A stretch of 64,000 nt of DNA from Acetobacterium fimetarium (GCF_014284475.1 NZ_WJBC01000003.1:62001-126000), one strand, 5' to 3'. Shown: positions 43,277-52,243, counted from the first letter of the stretch. Numbers and translations: made by a program. The notes: generated by a model not told the origin, from the sequence alone.

Positions 43277-43657
43277 CTATTTGTTCATTAATAACGCGGC
43301 AAGTCCACCTAATCCTGAATCAACAACCCAAACGAGAAAAGTGAAGATTGCCACAACCCCTGCTACTATGCCGGTGCGCTGCAGTAACTCATCTTTTGTT
43401 AACCAGGTAACTTTTTTTAATTCGTGGTGAACACCTTTAAAAAAGTCCACCATTCTTTTAAAAATATTTGGTTTATTTCCTTTTTCGCTTGACTTCTTTT
43501 TCGATTTTTTCTCATTTTTCGCCGTTGACTGAGGCGTCTTTTTATCCTCTTTTACCAGGTTAGCAGCCTTATCTTCGGTTTTTTTCGCCTGTTGCTGGGT
43601 GTTATCCTTTTTTTCTTGTGTACTACTGGCATTCTTCGTTTTCTTACTTGTTGCCAT
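43277..43657 (-). CDS. secE: Preprotein translocase subunit SecE
   Basis: A 126-aa SecE, essential for the SecYEG channel. The conserved core lies at residues 65-126: MVDFFKGVHHELKKVTWLTK and then one membrane helix (GVVAIFTFLVWVVDSGL). The first 60 residues form a long Lys/Thr-rich extension (QEKKDNTQQQAKKTEDKAA), more extended than in most SecE. It lies 13 bp before nusG. Confidence 0.93.
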   Translation of the reverse strand: MATSKKTKNASSTQEKKDNTQQQAKKTEDKAANLVKEDKKTPQSTAKNEKKSKKKSSEKGNKPNIFKRMVDFFKGVHHELKKVTWLTKDELLQRTGIVAGVVAIFTFLVWVVDSGLGGLAALLMNK

Positions 43658-43675
43658 GATATACCTCTTTATCCA

Positions 43676-43825
43676 TTATTTCGTTTCTTTATGTGGTGTA
43701 TGCTTCTTGCAAAATCTGCAATATTTTTCCACTTCTAAACGATCAGGGTTATTCTTTTTGTTTTTCATGGTATCATAATTTCTCTGCTTGCATTCTGTAC
43801 ATGCTAAAGTAACTTTTACTCTCAT
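43676..43825 (-). CDS. rpmG: Ribosomal protein L33
   Basis: A 49-aa bL33 starting [19 protein letters not shown] and ending [14 protein letters not shown], with the four Cys (CxxC...CxxC) of the zinc-binding version. It lies just upstream of secE, the common Firmicutes order rpmG-secE-nusG-rplK. Confidence 0.96.
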   Translation of the reverse strand: MRVKVTLACTECKQRNYDTMKNKKNNPDRLEVEKYCRFCKKHTPHKETK

Positions 43826-43984
43826 TCCAGCACCTCCTACATCCTTTATATATCAACACCCGCAGGAACACGCAGGCGCACGCTCCCTATTTTCATAGTC
43901 ACTAACATAGAATACCACGTTTAGCTTATTTTTGTCAAGACTAACATCGATAATTCTCGCGTATTCTCATTAAAATTTTCACAA

Positions 43985-44010
43985 TAAAAAAAGGCTCATA
44001 GCCTTTTGAA
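43985..44010 (-). terminator. Terminator of the GNAT gene
   Basis: AAAAGGCT-ATG-AGCCTTTTTTT on the minus strand, after the acetyltransferase stop. Confidence 0.7.
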
Positions 44011-44059
44011 CAACAGTGCTATTATATCAGCATTATCCCGAATAATCAAGCAAGAATTC

Positions 44060-44557
44060 TCATTTCTGCAATTTTAATCCCCAGTGGTCGCAGCCAAATT
44101 TTTTTCCGTCAATATCCACCGCATCGGGGATATGTCCCCATCGCTCAAAGCCGAATTTTTTGGCAAGTGACTGACTGGCGACATTGCTGTCGAAAATAAC
44201 GGCGACCAGATTGCGATAGCCTATTTCACGGGCGGCTTCGATGGCGCGTTCCATCAGCATTGATCCCACTCCTTTTCCCTGAACACTGCTGTCAACGTAA
44301 TAGCTGACTTCTGAGGTAAAACGGAATCCTTCACGTCCGGACCGAAATTCGGTCAGTGTAATCCACCCCACCACTTTTCCATCCAGCTCCGCAACAAACA
44401 TCGGATGCCGTTTGCCGGAATGGTGAACAAACCAGGGTTTGCGTATTTCCATCGTCGCCAGCGATAACTGCGCCGTGAATTTTCTGGCGGCAATGGCTTC
44501 ATTCAGTATATCCAATACCCGCTGGTAATCTTTTTCTTCTACTAGTCTTATCTTCAA
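44060..44557 (-). CDS. GNAT-family N-acetyltransferase
   Basis: A 165-aa acetyltransferase of the phosphinothricin-acetyltransferase-like (PAT) type. The acetyl-CoA-binding A motif is SSVQGKGVGSMLMERAIEAA near residue 90. The substrate is unknown; members often acetylate small amino compounds. The small two-helix protein gene lies 34 bp upstream on the same strand. Confidence 0.85.
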   Translation of the reverse strand: MKIRLVEEKDYQRVLDILNEAIAARKFTAQLSLATMEIRKPWFVHHSGKRHPMFVAELDGKVVGWITLTEFRSGREGFRFTSEVSYYVDSSVQGKGVGSMLMERAIEAAREIGYRNLVAVIFDSNVASQSLAKKFGFERWGHIPDAVDIDGKKFGCDHWGLKLQK

Positions 44558-44591
44558 CTTAATCTCCTACTCGTATTTCGATGGTGGTCAT

Positions 44592-44777
44592 CTATTTCCG
44601 GCCGACTTTTCCGTACCAGGCAATAATGATGGTGGCTATAAAAATGATGGCAATAAAGCCGACTGTTGAAATATAAGGTGAAAGGATGATGTTTAACCAG
44701 GCCAGAATAATTGGCGTAATCAGTGCAAACAGCAGCAGACATCCGAAGACAATTAATACTTTTTTATAATTTTCCAC
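44592..44777 (-). CDS. Small membrane protein with two predicted helices
   Basis: A 61-aa protein with two hydrophobic helices (VLIVFGCLLLFALITPIILA and TVGFIAIIFIATIIIAWY) and a short basic end (GKVGRK). The start is GTG with AGGGG upstream. The function is unknown. It may be translated with the acetyltransferase. Confidence 0.5.
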   Translation of the reverse strand: MENYKKVLIVFGCLLLFALITPIILAWLNIILSPYISTVGFIAIIFIATIIIAWYGKVGRK

Positions 44778-44871
44778 GCATCCAACCCCTATCTTTCATT
44801 TTATAACATTTAGCAGTATAAACCCTGCGATCTCATTTTTCAAGATTTTTATCGCAAGTCTTAAACCGCGA

Positions 44872-44900
44872 AATTAAAAGCAACCACTTGCGAGGTTGCT
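44872..44900 (-). terminator. Terminator of tRNA-Arg
   Basis: AGCAACC...GGTTGCT hairpin followed on the minus strand by TTTT-A-TTT, 40 bp after the tRNA. Confidence 0.65.
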
Positions 44901-44940
44901 CCGGATCAATCGTTTTTAAACGACTCGTTATTTTGTTTGA

Positions 44941-45017
44941 TGGTGCACCCGAGAGGATTCGAACCTCCGGCACGCAGTTTAGGAAACTACTGCTCTATCC
45001 ACCTGAGCTACGGGCGC
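44941..45017 (-). tRNA. tRNA-Arg (anticodon CCU)
   Basis: A 77-nt cloverleaf: acceptor GCGCCCG/CGGGTGC, D arm GCTCAGGTGGATAGAGC, anticodon stem GTAGT/ACTGC around TTCCTAA (anticodon CCT), T arm GGAGG-TTCGAAT-CCTCT, and an encoded CCA. Confidence 0.95.
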
Positions 45018-45109
45018 ACAGGATTCTTAGACATTATACCAATAAATCAAATTTTTGAAAACATTTTTTTAGGAATAAAAGCTGCTACTGAAATGGCGGC
45101 ATCAAAAAG

Positions 45110-45157
45110 AAAAAAGGTCCTGTCTTTTTTGTTCTCTTAAGAAAAAAAGACAGCACC
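45110..45157 (-). terminator. Terminator at the end of the nickel-handling operon
   Basis: GGTCCTGTCTTTTTT pairs with AAAAAAAGACAGCACC; on the minus strand the stem is followed by more T. It lies 40 bp after the 74-aa gene. Confidence 0.65.
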
Positions 45158-45192
45158 AAATAAGTCCTGCTTTCAAGCATGGGTTTATGTAT

Positions 45193-45417
45193 TTAACTTC
45201 TGAAAAGAATTTTTGTTTCCATCATTTTCTTCTGGACATCCCGCATTTTTTCAATCGCCAGAAACAGTTCTTCGGAAACCGCATCTTTTGATGTGCCTTT
45301 GAGCTTTTCTGCCCACTCCAGATAACCATCGATATGATCGCCAGTATGATTAATCCAATGAGCAAGAAGCACGACGAAAATTTCTTCGGCTTTTTGAATA
45401 TTTAATTGATCATCCAT
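45193..45417 (-). CDS. 74-aa helical protein, related to the end of the His-rich protein
   Basis: A small helical protein: VVLLAHWINHTGDHIDGYLE then a charged helix (SEELFLAIEKMRDVQKKMME). It aligns with the last 70 residues of the His-rich protein at 48468-49037 (ITILLDHWVSHNQDHAAEYK ... SEAIELVAEADKHLIEAKKS). The HW...HxxDH pattern could bind a metal. It begins directly after the DUF3842 stop, in the same transcript as cooT, so a role in nickel delivery to CODH/ACS is likely but unproven. Confidence 0.65.
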   Translation of the reverse strand: MDDQLNIQKAEEIFVVLLAHWINHTGDHIDGYLEWAEKLKGTSKDAVSEELFLAIEKMRDVQKKMMETKILFRS

Positions 45418-45840
45418 TTACTCATCTCCCAGGTTCAGTTCTTTTTTGATAAAGTCAACTGCTTCTCTAATCTGGAGCATTAGTGGCTTTTGTTCCAATG
45501 ACACAATATGATGATTTTCCGGCAAAATCGGGATATAGATTTTTATTCCTTCACTGTTTCCAACGGCTTCAACCATCTTCGGCGTAATCTCTCCCATCAT
45601 GGAATTGGGAATGGTCATGGCAATTGATCCGACAATGAAATCCGCCTTCGCAACCGTCACGGCAATCGCATTTTCTCCGGTAGCGCCTTTATTGGCACCT
45701 TTTTTTAACATAGAGGCTGTCGCCAGGGAGTTCGTGCCCAATCCATATACTTCAATATATGATGGCATTTCTTCTTTTAAAATTCCAACAATTCGCGATC
45801 CGATGCCGCCTCCCATACCGTCTAGCACAACGATATTCAT
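45418..45840 (-). CDS. DUF3842 family protein
   Basis: A 140-aa DUF3842 protein with VVLDGMGGGIGSRIVGILKE, a central GANKGATGENAIAVTVAKAD and VGSIAMTIPNSMMGEITPKM. The Gly-rich front suggests a nucleotide- or cofactor-binding fold. From memory, DUF3842 genes often sit beside corrinoid or CODH/ACS genes in acetogens; the function is unknown. It lies between cooT and the 74-aa gene with spacings of 3 and 0 nt. Confidence 0.8.
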   Translation of the reverse strand: MNIVVLDGMGGGIGSRIVGILKEEMPSYIEVYGLGTNSLATASMLKKGANKGATGENAIAVTVAKADFIVGSIAMTIPNSMMGEITPKMVEAVGNSEGIKIYIPILPENHHIVSLEQKPLMLQIREAVDFIKKELNLGDE

Positions 45841-45843
45841 AAA

Positions 45844-46041
45844 TTAAACCACATTACCTTCAATGATAATTTTATGGGCCAGCAATTTTACTTCTTTGAG
45901 TCTGCCCTCGACAATCTTTGTCCCGCCCAATAAATCTGACAGGGTTAAACTGCCGTCATCATTTGGAACAATATCGACAACATAGTCCATTATTTTTGTT
46001 TCTCCTTCAGGAGTAACCATATAAGCTGAAGATTCACACAT
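45844..46041 (-). CDS. cooT: CooT-family nickel-binding protein
   Basis: A 65-aa protein starting MCESSAYMVTPEGETKIMDY, the CooT signature, where the Cys after the initiator Met binds nickel. CooT helps load nickel into CO dehydrogenase in Rhodospirillum rubrum. GAAGGAG precedes the ATG. It is the first gene after acsB copy 1 and a strong hairpin (46088-46111). Confidence 0.85.
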   Translation of the reverse strand: MCESSAYMVTPEGETKIMDYVVDIVPNDDGSLTLSDLLGGTKIVEGRLKEVKLLAHKIIIEGNVV

Positions 46042-46087
46042 ATTCTTAGTCTCCTTTCTTCTAACTGATATTATTTTAACACAGAAA

Positions 46088-46111
46088 GCCCCTTAACACA
46101 AGTTAAGGGGC
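46088..46111 (-). terminator. Strong hairpin between acsB copy 1 and cooT
   Basis: GCCCCTTAAC-ACAA-GTTAAGGGGC, a perfect ten-bp stem. The following T-run is weak on the minus strand (TTTCTGTGTT), so readthrough into cooT, or mRNA processing, is plausible. Confidence 0.6.
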
Positions 46112-46156
46112 GACTGCTTCTCTATTTTATCCGTTATTTTCTTTTTAAATTAAGTA

Positions 46157-48292
46157 TTACATAATGGGATCCATAGCCAGTGCCGGATGCCCTTTTTCTT
46201 CCAGGAATGCCAGAACCGCTTCCGAATCAATGGCGATTGTTTCATCACAAACCATATCGGCGAAGTTCTCAATACCGGTCATTTCTTTAACGGCTTTATT
46301 CAATCGTTCTGCCACGTCATCTTTTAATTCCTTCGGCATCCAGACGATTCTTTCCAAACCGCCTTCGGCTGACATGAATTTTTTGGAACCGATCAGTTGA
46401 CGGCCATGACCCATGAAGCCGGGAGTCTGAACCCCACCACCAGTCATGGAAGCCAATTCTCCGAAGGTCATCCCAACTGGTGAAGCATCCGGGAATTCAC
46501 GGTTGACGATAATAACACCGTTTGCTTCCGGCATGATGCCACAGATACATTCGAAACAGCCACAGGAAGTCATCGGATCTTCAAGGATTGAGTACAGTGT
46601 AACTTTTTCAACTGCACCCTGGGAATTGGTGGCAACTGCTTCGTTAACTGAAGTCCAGATGCCAAGTCGTTCGTCAACTGCTTGTCCTTTTACAACCGGC
46701 TGATTTGGTCCGGTCGGATCCAATTGTTTGGTTGCTTTCGCATCCAGCCAGGAGACCGCGCCGCAGAGGCCTAAACGTTCCGGGGTAACGATGCAGACAT
46801 GGCTTGGCGCAAATGACTGACATAATAAACAGGTGTAGAATTCATCAACACTTTCATCTGTCAAAGCGCTCATGCGATCATCACGCTGAGCATAGATTGG
46901 TTTAACGCGTTCTTCATAAATTTTGTCAACATCTTCTTTTTTGGTATAGATGGTAACCTGACATTTATCGACAACAGTATCAAAATCGGCACGCATTTTT
47001 GCATACAGCACTTCTCCGATATGTTTCAGACGGAAGCCTTTTTCAAAGGCTTCTTTGGTCAAACGGATCCACGCCGTATTTCTTTGTCCGACATGCATAG
47101 CCCCTTCAATATAGTTCATGAAATAGTGAATACGTCGCTCCAGAACGGTTTCAAAGTCTGACTGCATTTCTTTACCGGCGACCTCAACGAGAACGCCTAA
47201 TGGCAAACGAACAACATCGACACCATCAAACATCGCATCATCGATATCGGGTCCGACAACGGTGATTTTATGGTCTTCAATCGTTGCCAGATCCCCAGTG
47301 GTTACCAGTTCCCAGGCTGCTGTTTTGTTGCCGCCGAATTCAGCAAACATGGTATCTTTACGCACGCGTTCGCCTTCAAAAGCAGAAGAAACTGATACTG
47401 GCACATCAATTTTTGTCACTTTTATTTTAATTCCGCGTGTTTCCAGCGAAGTCTCAACTGTTTTGGCATGATCAGCCTGTGTCAGCAATGCGCCCGGCAC
47501 TTCAGGCACTTCTACATCGGCAATAACCGGGAAGCCCAAGGCAATGGCACCGGCACCAACCGATACGACCACTTCATCGATGGGACCGAAGGTGTTAACA
47601 AAAGCCGGTACCCGTTCTTTAGTATAAGCAAGGAATTCTGGTAATTTTCCGGGTTCAATACCACCGAAAATTAGAGCGGCACGAATAGCAACAGACACAA
47701 CATGGATAACTGATGTTACTTCGTGTCCTAATGGAATCACACGGTAATCAAGCCCCATTTTAACGCCTGCTCCAGCAGCTTGTTCGATAATGTTTCCCAC
47801 CATGAATGTCAACAAGCCTTTTTCCTGATAGTCTTTGACAATGGCAGCTAACTCTTTGGGATCAGATGCTTCGCCTAACAGAACGGCAATTCCGGGAATA
47901 TCGCCGGTAACCAGTGGCACGCCCAGCGAACGAATGATCGGATCAGGTACAAAACCAATCCCAGAATCCTGAGCATAAGGATCGCCATCCAGATAGCGGA
48001 GAGCTTCGATGATTTCAGCACCAACCGCTGTTGCAAGGCCGGCATTTAACGCTTCACCTAAATCTTCTTTATTTGTAATCAAGCTTTTTAAAATACCAAC
48101 TGCGGCCGGCAAATCACCTAAAGTCTTGATTTTAACTCCTGTTGCTGCATAAATAATCGGCAAACAATATGCGGTGTCCGGATAAAGCACGGGATGACCC
48201 TCGCCATACTTTTCTATGGCCTCTTTTACTGCCCCTTCAGTTAAACCTGCTACCGCATTTGAACCAGCATAAATTAGATCTGTCAAACTCAT
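46157..48292 (-). CDS. acsB1: Acetyl-CoA synthase subunit, copy 1 (AcsB)
   Basis: A 711-aa acetyl-CoA synthase that joins CO, a methyl group and CoA. The A-cluster Cys are present: CLLCQSFAPSHVC with LGLCGAV for the 4Fe-4S cluster, and SCGCFECICG, where CGC holds the distal nickel. The second acsB lies at 49206-51380. The first 300 residues of the two are only moderately alike, while from about residue 305 onward they are almost identical. This copy has its own promoter at 48382-48410 and sits apart from the main acs transcript. Codon choice here is less uniform than in copy 2. The number suffix marks position only. Confidence 0.9.
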   Translation of the reverse strand: MSLTDLIYAGSNAVAGLTEGAVKEAIEKYGEGHPVLYPDTAYCLPIIYAATGVKIKTLGDLPAAVGILKSLITNKEDLGEALNAGLATAVGAEIIEALRYLDGDPYAQDSGIGFVPDPIIRSLGVPLVTGDIPGIAVLLGEASDPKELAAIVKDYQEKGLLTFMVGNIIEQAAGAGVKMGLDYRVIPLGHEVTSVIHVVSVAIRAALIFGGIEPGKLPEFLAYTKERVPAFVNTFGPIDEVVVSVGAGAIALGFPVIADVEVPEVPGALLTQADHAKTVETSLETRGIKIKVTKIDVPVSVSSAFEGERVRKDTMFAEFGGNKTAAWELVTTGDLATIEDHKITVVGPDIDDAMFDGVDVVRLPLGVLVEVAGKEMQSDFETVLERRIHYFMNYIEGAMHVGQRNTAWIRLTKEAFEKGFRLKHIGEVLYAKMRADFDTVVDKCQVTIYTKKEDVDKIYEERVKPIYAQRDDRMSALTDESVDEFYTCLLCQSFAPSHVCIVTPERLGLCGAVSWLDAKATKQLDPTGPNQPVVKGQAVDERLGIWTSVNEAVATNSQGAVEKVTLYSILEDPMTSCGCFECICGIMPEANGVIIVNREFPDASPVGMTFGELASMTGGGVQTPGFMGHGRQLIGSKKFMSAEGGLERIVWMPKELKDDVAERLNKAVKEMTGIENFADMVCDETIAIDSEAVLAFLEEKGHPALAMDPIM

Positions 48293-48381
48293 AACAATTC
48301 ACTCTTCCTTTTCTAAAGAATTTTGGTGCCTTCAGGCATCTTAATAACATCATTTTCTCATATTGAGACTTTTTTTGTTAT

Positions 48382-48415
48382 ATTATATACTATTAGACAA
48401 GTATATACAAGTATC
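48382..48415 (-). promoter_or_regulatory. Promoter of acsB copy 1 with a shared 20-bp motif
   Basis: On the minus strand, TTGTAT (48405-48410), 17 bp, then TATAAT (48382-48387). The motif GATACTTGTATATACTTGTC (48396-48415) covers the -35 box and is shared with the cooC and acsD promoters. Confidence 0.65.
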
Positions 48416-48420
48416 AAATA

Positions 48421-48456
48421 AAAAATGCCGGATTTATGTTCTAAATCCAGCATTTT
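48421..48456 (-). terminator. Terminator of the His-rich protein gene
   Basis: AAAATGC-GGATTTA and its complement TAAATCC-GCATTTT form a stem followed by T on the minus strand. Confidence 0.7.
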
Positions 48457-48467
48457 CGGCGCCGCAA

Positions 48468-49037
48468 TTAAATCAGGCTTTTTTTTGCTTCAATTAAATG
48501 TTTGTCCGCTTCTGCGACAAGCTCAATGGCCTCGCTCAGTGCTTTTGCCACTTCGTTTTTGCCCAGTTTATTCATTTTATCAACCCAGGTTTTGTACTCG
48601 GCAGCATGGTCCTGGTTATGCGAGACCCAATGATCCAGCAGAATCGTGATGATTTCCAGATCCTTGTCGCCAACCTCCGGATTTGTTTCATGCGTGTGGG
48701 CATGTGCATCACCATGGTCGTGGCTGTGTCCTTCGCCGTGTTCATGGGGATGGGGATGTTCATGGGTATGGGGGTGGGGATGCGCATGTTGATGGGTGTG
48801 TTCATGCTCGTGTTCTTCCCCATGGGGGTGAGCATGGCCATGTTCATGGTCATCGCTGTGGGGATGACTATGGGAATGTTCATGTTCGTGACTATGTTCG
48901 TGAGCATGTTCATGACCTTCTTCACTTCCATGGTCATGATCGTGTTTATGTTCGTGCCCGGCGCATCCTTCATGGGGATGGCCTGCGGCATGTTCGTGAT
49001 GCTCGCCGTGGCTGTGTTGTTCTTTATCTTCTGACAT
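48468..49037 (-). CDS. Histidine-rich nickel-binding protein with a helical C-terminal domain
   Basis: A 189-aa protein. Residues 1-118 carry about 46 His, mostly alternating with Glu, Ser, Pro and Asp (HEHAHEHSHEHEHSHSHPHS is typical). Residues 125-189 form a helical domain that aligns with the whole 74-aa protein at 45193-45417. His-rich tails on CooJ- and HypB-like proteins store or deliver nickel. Its place between the two acsB genes, next to CooC and CooT genes, makes nickel supply to acetyl-CoA synthase or CODH the likely role. It has its own terminator. Confidence 0.75.
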   Translation of the reverse strand: MSEDKEQHSHGEHHEHAAGHPHEGCAGHEHKHDHDHGSEEGHEHAHEHSHEHEHSHSHPHSDDHEHGHAHPHGEEHEHEHTHQHAHPHPHTHEHPHPHEHGEGHSHDHGDAHAHTHETNPEVGDKDLEIITILLDHWVSHNQDHAAEYKTWVDKMNKLGKNEVAKALSEAIELVAEADKHLIEAKKSLI

Positions 49038-49138
49038 TTCATTTCCTCCTGTTTTTTTTATTTTATAACCTTAATTATACCATTTTTAATTTGAAAAATA
49101 TACGCACTATCTGCATTTTCACGTTAAGTTAATCCTAT

Positions 49139-49182
49139 AAAAAAAGGCAGAGCACGAATGTGCTCTGCCTTCAGGCTTTTTA
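49139..49182. terminator. Terminator between acsB copy 2 and the His-rich gene
   Basis: AAGGCAGAGCAC-GAAT-GTGCTCTGCCTT, a twelve-bp perfect stem, with A/T tracts on both sides. Confidence 0.85.
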
Positions 49183-49205
49183 TTTTAACACTTGTTAAAA
49201 TTTAA

Positions 49206-51380
49206 TTACATAATTGGATCCATAGCTAAAGCTGGATGTCCTTTTTCTTCTAAGAAAGCTAATACTGCTTCTGATTCAACCGCAATTGTTTCATCACAAA
49301 CCATGTCTGCGAAGTTTTCAATGCCAGTCATTTCTTTAACTGCTTTATTCATACGTTCTGCAACATCATCTTTTAATGCTTTTGGCATCCAGACGATTCT
49401 TTCCAGGCCGCCTTCAGCAGACATGAATTTTTTGGAACCGAGTAATTGTCGGCCATGACCCATGAAGCCTGGAGTCTGAACCCCACCACCTGTCATGGAA
49501 GCCAATTCACCGAATGTCATACCAACTGGTGTTGTTTCGGCATGTTCACGGTTTACGATAACAACGCCGTTTGCTTCTGGCATAATACCACAGATACATT
49601 CGAAGCAACCGCAGGATGTCATTGGATCTTCAAGGATTGAGTAAAGTGTTACAGATTCAACTGCACCTTGTGAGTTGGTAGCAACAGCTTCATTTACTGA
49701 TTCCCAGATTCCCAGACGTTCGTCAATTGCAGTTCCTTTAACAACTGGTTGGTTTGGTCCGGTCGGATCCAATTGTTTGGTTGCTTTAGCATCCAACCAG
49801 GAAACCGCACCGCAAAGACCTAAACGTTCTGGTGTAACGATACAAACATGGCTTGGAGCAAATGATTGACATAATAAACACGTATAGAATTCCTCTACAC
49901 TATCATCTGTCAAAGCAGCCATTCGAGTATCACGTTTATCGTAAACTGGTTTAGCCCGTTCTGCATAAAGTCTGTCAACATCTTCTTGTTTTGTATAGAT
50001 GGTAACCTGACATTTATCAACAACTTTGTCAAAATCGTCTCTCATTTTTGCATACAGTACTTCACCGATATGGTTCAAACGGAAACCTTTTCCAAATGCT
50101 TCTTTTGTTAAACGAATCCAAGAGCTGTTTCTTTGTCCAACATGCATTGCACCTTCAATATAGTTCAAGAAGTAGTGAATACGTCTTTCAAGAACCGTTT
50201 CAAAATCTGCCTGCATATCTTTACCAGCAACTTCAACAAGTACGCCTAAAGGTAAACGAACCGTTTTTCCTTCTTCGAACATAGCATCGTCGATATCTGG
50301 TCCAACAACGGTGATCTTGTGATCTTCAATATCTGCTAAATCAACGCTTGTTACAAGTTCCCAAGCTGGTGTTCTGTTACCGCCGAATTCAGCAAACATG
50401 GTATCTTTACGAACACGTTCACCTTCAAATGCTGACGATACAGATACCGGACAATTGATTTCGGTAACTTTGATTTTGATGCCGCGAGCTTCTAAAGAAG
50501 TAGCAACAACTTTTTCGTAATCTGGTTGATATAATAATAATGTTGGTACTTCGTTGATGTATTTATCAACAGTTGCCGGGAAGCCTAATTCGATGGCAGC
50601 AGCACCAGCAGCGATGATTTTGTTGTCCCATCCGCCAAATACGTTAACGAATGCTTTAACACGGTCTTTTGTATAAGTTCTGTGAGCAAGGAAATCGCCA
50701 GGAGCTGTAGCACCGAAGATCAAGCTGGCACGAATAGCTACCGATACAACATGGATGACTGATTCGATTTCATATCCCAGAGGAATAACTCGAAGGTCGA
50801 CACCCATTTTGATATTTTGTTCAATTGCCTGATCAATTACTTTACCAACCATGAAGGTCAACAAACCTTTTTGCTGGTAATCTTTAACAACATTTGCCAG
50901 TGTTTCAGCATCTGGAGCTTCACCGATAAGAACAGCAACACCAGGAATATCCTGAGTAACCAGCGCAACACCGAAAGAACGAACTTCAGCATCTGGCAAG
51001 TGACCTAATGTACGAACATCAGCAGTATTTAAATCTTCTGCATCACGACCTTTGTATGGAACTGGATCGTATACAAATTTAACTGCTTCGATAATTTCTG
51101 CAAGCATTGCAGAAGCGGTACCAGCATCCAAACCAGCTTGTAAATTCTTGGCTGGATGAATGAATTCTTTTGCCAGTGCCAAGGCATCTTCCAATTCACC
51201 TACATTGGTGATTTTTTTGCCGGTGATGGCATAGATGCAGGGTAATGCGTAAGCAGTACCTGGAAATTTAACGGGTGTTTCTTTGCCCTTTTCAGCAACG
51301 ACCTTAGCAACCATTTCTTCAGCACGTTGAAGATATTGGGCCTGACCGTCGTAAATAATATCTAAAAGATTCATATTCAT
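49206..51380 (-). CDS. acsB2: Acetyl-CoA synthase subunit, copy 2 (AcsB)
   Basis: A 724-aa acetyl-CoA synthase with the same A-cluster Cys as copy 1 (CLLCQ near residue 498, CGC near 590). AAGGAGG precedes the start. It lies 50 bp downstream of cooC in the acsA-cooC-acsB transcript and ends at a strong terminator, so it is probably the main housekeeping copy. The N-terminal 300 residues, which face the CO tunnel and the AcsA partner in the known complexes, differ most from copy 1. The C-terminal 420 are almost identical, suggesting gene conversion or strong selection. Confidence 0.92.
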   Translation of the reverse strand: MNMNLLDIIYDGQAQYLQRAEEMVAKVVAEKGKETPVKFPGTAYALPCIYAITGKKITNVGELEDALALAKEFIHPAKNLQAGLDAGTASAMLAEIIEAVKFVYDPVPYKGRDAEDLNTADVRTLGHLPDAEVRSFGVALVTQDIPGVAVLIGEAPDAETLANVVKDYQQKGLLTFMVGKVIDQAIEQNIKMGVDLRVIPLGYEIESVIHVVSVAIRASLIFGATAPGDFLAHRTYTKDRVKAFVNVFGGWDNKIIAAGAAAIELGFPATVDKYINEVPTLLLYQPDYEKVVATSLEARGIKIKVTEINCPVSVSSAFEGERVRKDTMFAEFGGNRTPAWELVTSVDLADIEDHKITVVGPDIDDAMFEEGKTVRLPLGVLVEVAGKDMQADFETVLERRIHYFLNYIEGAMHVGQRNSSWIRLTKEAFGKGFRLNHIGEVLYAKMRDDFDKVVDKCQVTIYTKQEDVDRLYAERAKPVYDKRDTRMAALTDDSVEEFYTCLLCQSFAPSHVCIVTPERLGLCGAVSWLDAKATKQLDPTGPNQPVVKGTAIDERLGIWESVNEAVATNSQGAVESVTLYSILEDPMTSCGCFECICGIMPEANGVVIVNREHAETTPVGMTFGELASMTGGGVQTPGFMGHGRQLLGSKKFMSAEGGLERIVWMPKALKDDVAERMNKAVKEMTGIENFADMVCDETIAVESEAVLAFLEEKGHPALAMDPIM

Positions 51381-51429
51381 ATGACTTTTTCCTCCTTAAA
51401 TTGGTTCAATTAACATTAGATTTTTGACT

Positions 51430-52215
51430 CTACTTCTTTTTTTCCTGAACGATTTCCTGAATTCTTTTGCCAAGAACGGCAATGTCTGCTTTCATAACAG
51501 GGTCGTCATAGGGTGATTTATTGTTTCGATCAGATTCGGAAATGGCATCACGGTAATTTAAAAAACCAATGATGTTTTCTACTCCGATTTTCTCTTTAAG
51601 AAAGGCGATATCTCCGTCATTCCGGATTTTGTTTCCAATAACATAAACTTGTTTGACACCAATATCCATCGCCATCGATTTAACTTTATGAAAGGTCTGA
51701 ATGCTGCGGACTCCCGGTTCAACGACAACGATGAATGCATCGACTGCGCCGGCAGTTCCTCTGCCCAAATGCTCGATTCCCGCTTCCATATCCATTACAA
51801 CGACGTCTTTTTGATAGAGTACCAGATGGTTCATCAGTGTTTTTAACAAAACATGTTCCGGACAGACACAACCGGATCCCCCTGTGTCAACTGTCCCCAT
51901 GGTTAAAAGCTTAACGCCATTGTACTCTTTGGCATAGCGTTCCGGTATATCAGCAACTTCCGGATTCATTCTAAACATTGAACCAAAAGAACCGGTATCG
52001 GCCGCTGTTCGCTCTTCACAAAGATCCTTCATTTCTGAAATCGGTACGATCGTATCAATCATCTCTTCGCTCATGCCGAGGGCAAGGCCAAGATTAGCAT
52101 CGGGATCAGCATCAACTGTCAGTACATTATATCCTTCGTCGGCAAAATATCGGCTTAAACTGGCTGCGATGGTTGTTTTCCCAACACCGCCTTTTCCTGT
52201 TAATGCTATTTTCAT
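51430..52215 (-). CDS. cooC: CooC-type nickel-insertion ATPase (acs operon copy)
   Basis: A 261-aa MinD-like ATPase. The P-loop is GKGGVGKTT (residues 7-15), and GSGCVCPEH near 113 has the CxC that binds nickel at the dimer interface. CooC couples ATP hydrolysis to nickel insertion in CODH. It lies between acsA and acsB copy 2. A second family member is at 61219-62001; the two differ around the CxC (CVCPEHVLLK versus CYCYVNGILK). Confidence 0.9.
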   Translation of the reverse strand: MKIALTGKGGVGKTTIAASLSRYFADEGYNVLTVDADPDANLGLALGMSEEMIDTIVPISEMKDLCEERTAADTGSFGSMFRMNPEVADIPERYAKEYNGVKLLTMGTVDTGGSGCVCPEHVLLKTLMNHLVLYQKDVVVMDMEAGIEHLGRGTAGAVDAFIVVVEPGVRSIQTFHKVKSMAMDIGVKQVYVIGNKIRNDGDIAFLKEKIGVENIIGFLNYRDAISESDRNNKSPYDDPVMKADIAVLGKRIQEIVQEKKK

Positions 52216-52243
52216 TTTTTATCACCTGTCTATCTTTTAGTAA

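Noticed and set aside
48498-49132. Long plus-strand frames rich in Met, Val and His opposite the His-rich gene
   Set aside because: They are mirror images of the CAT/CAC-rich coding strand, created by its biased codons.
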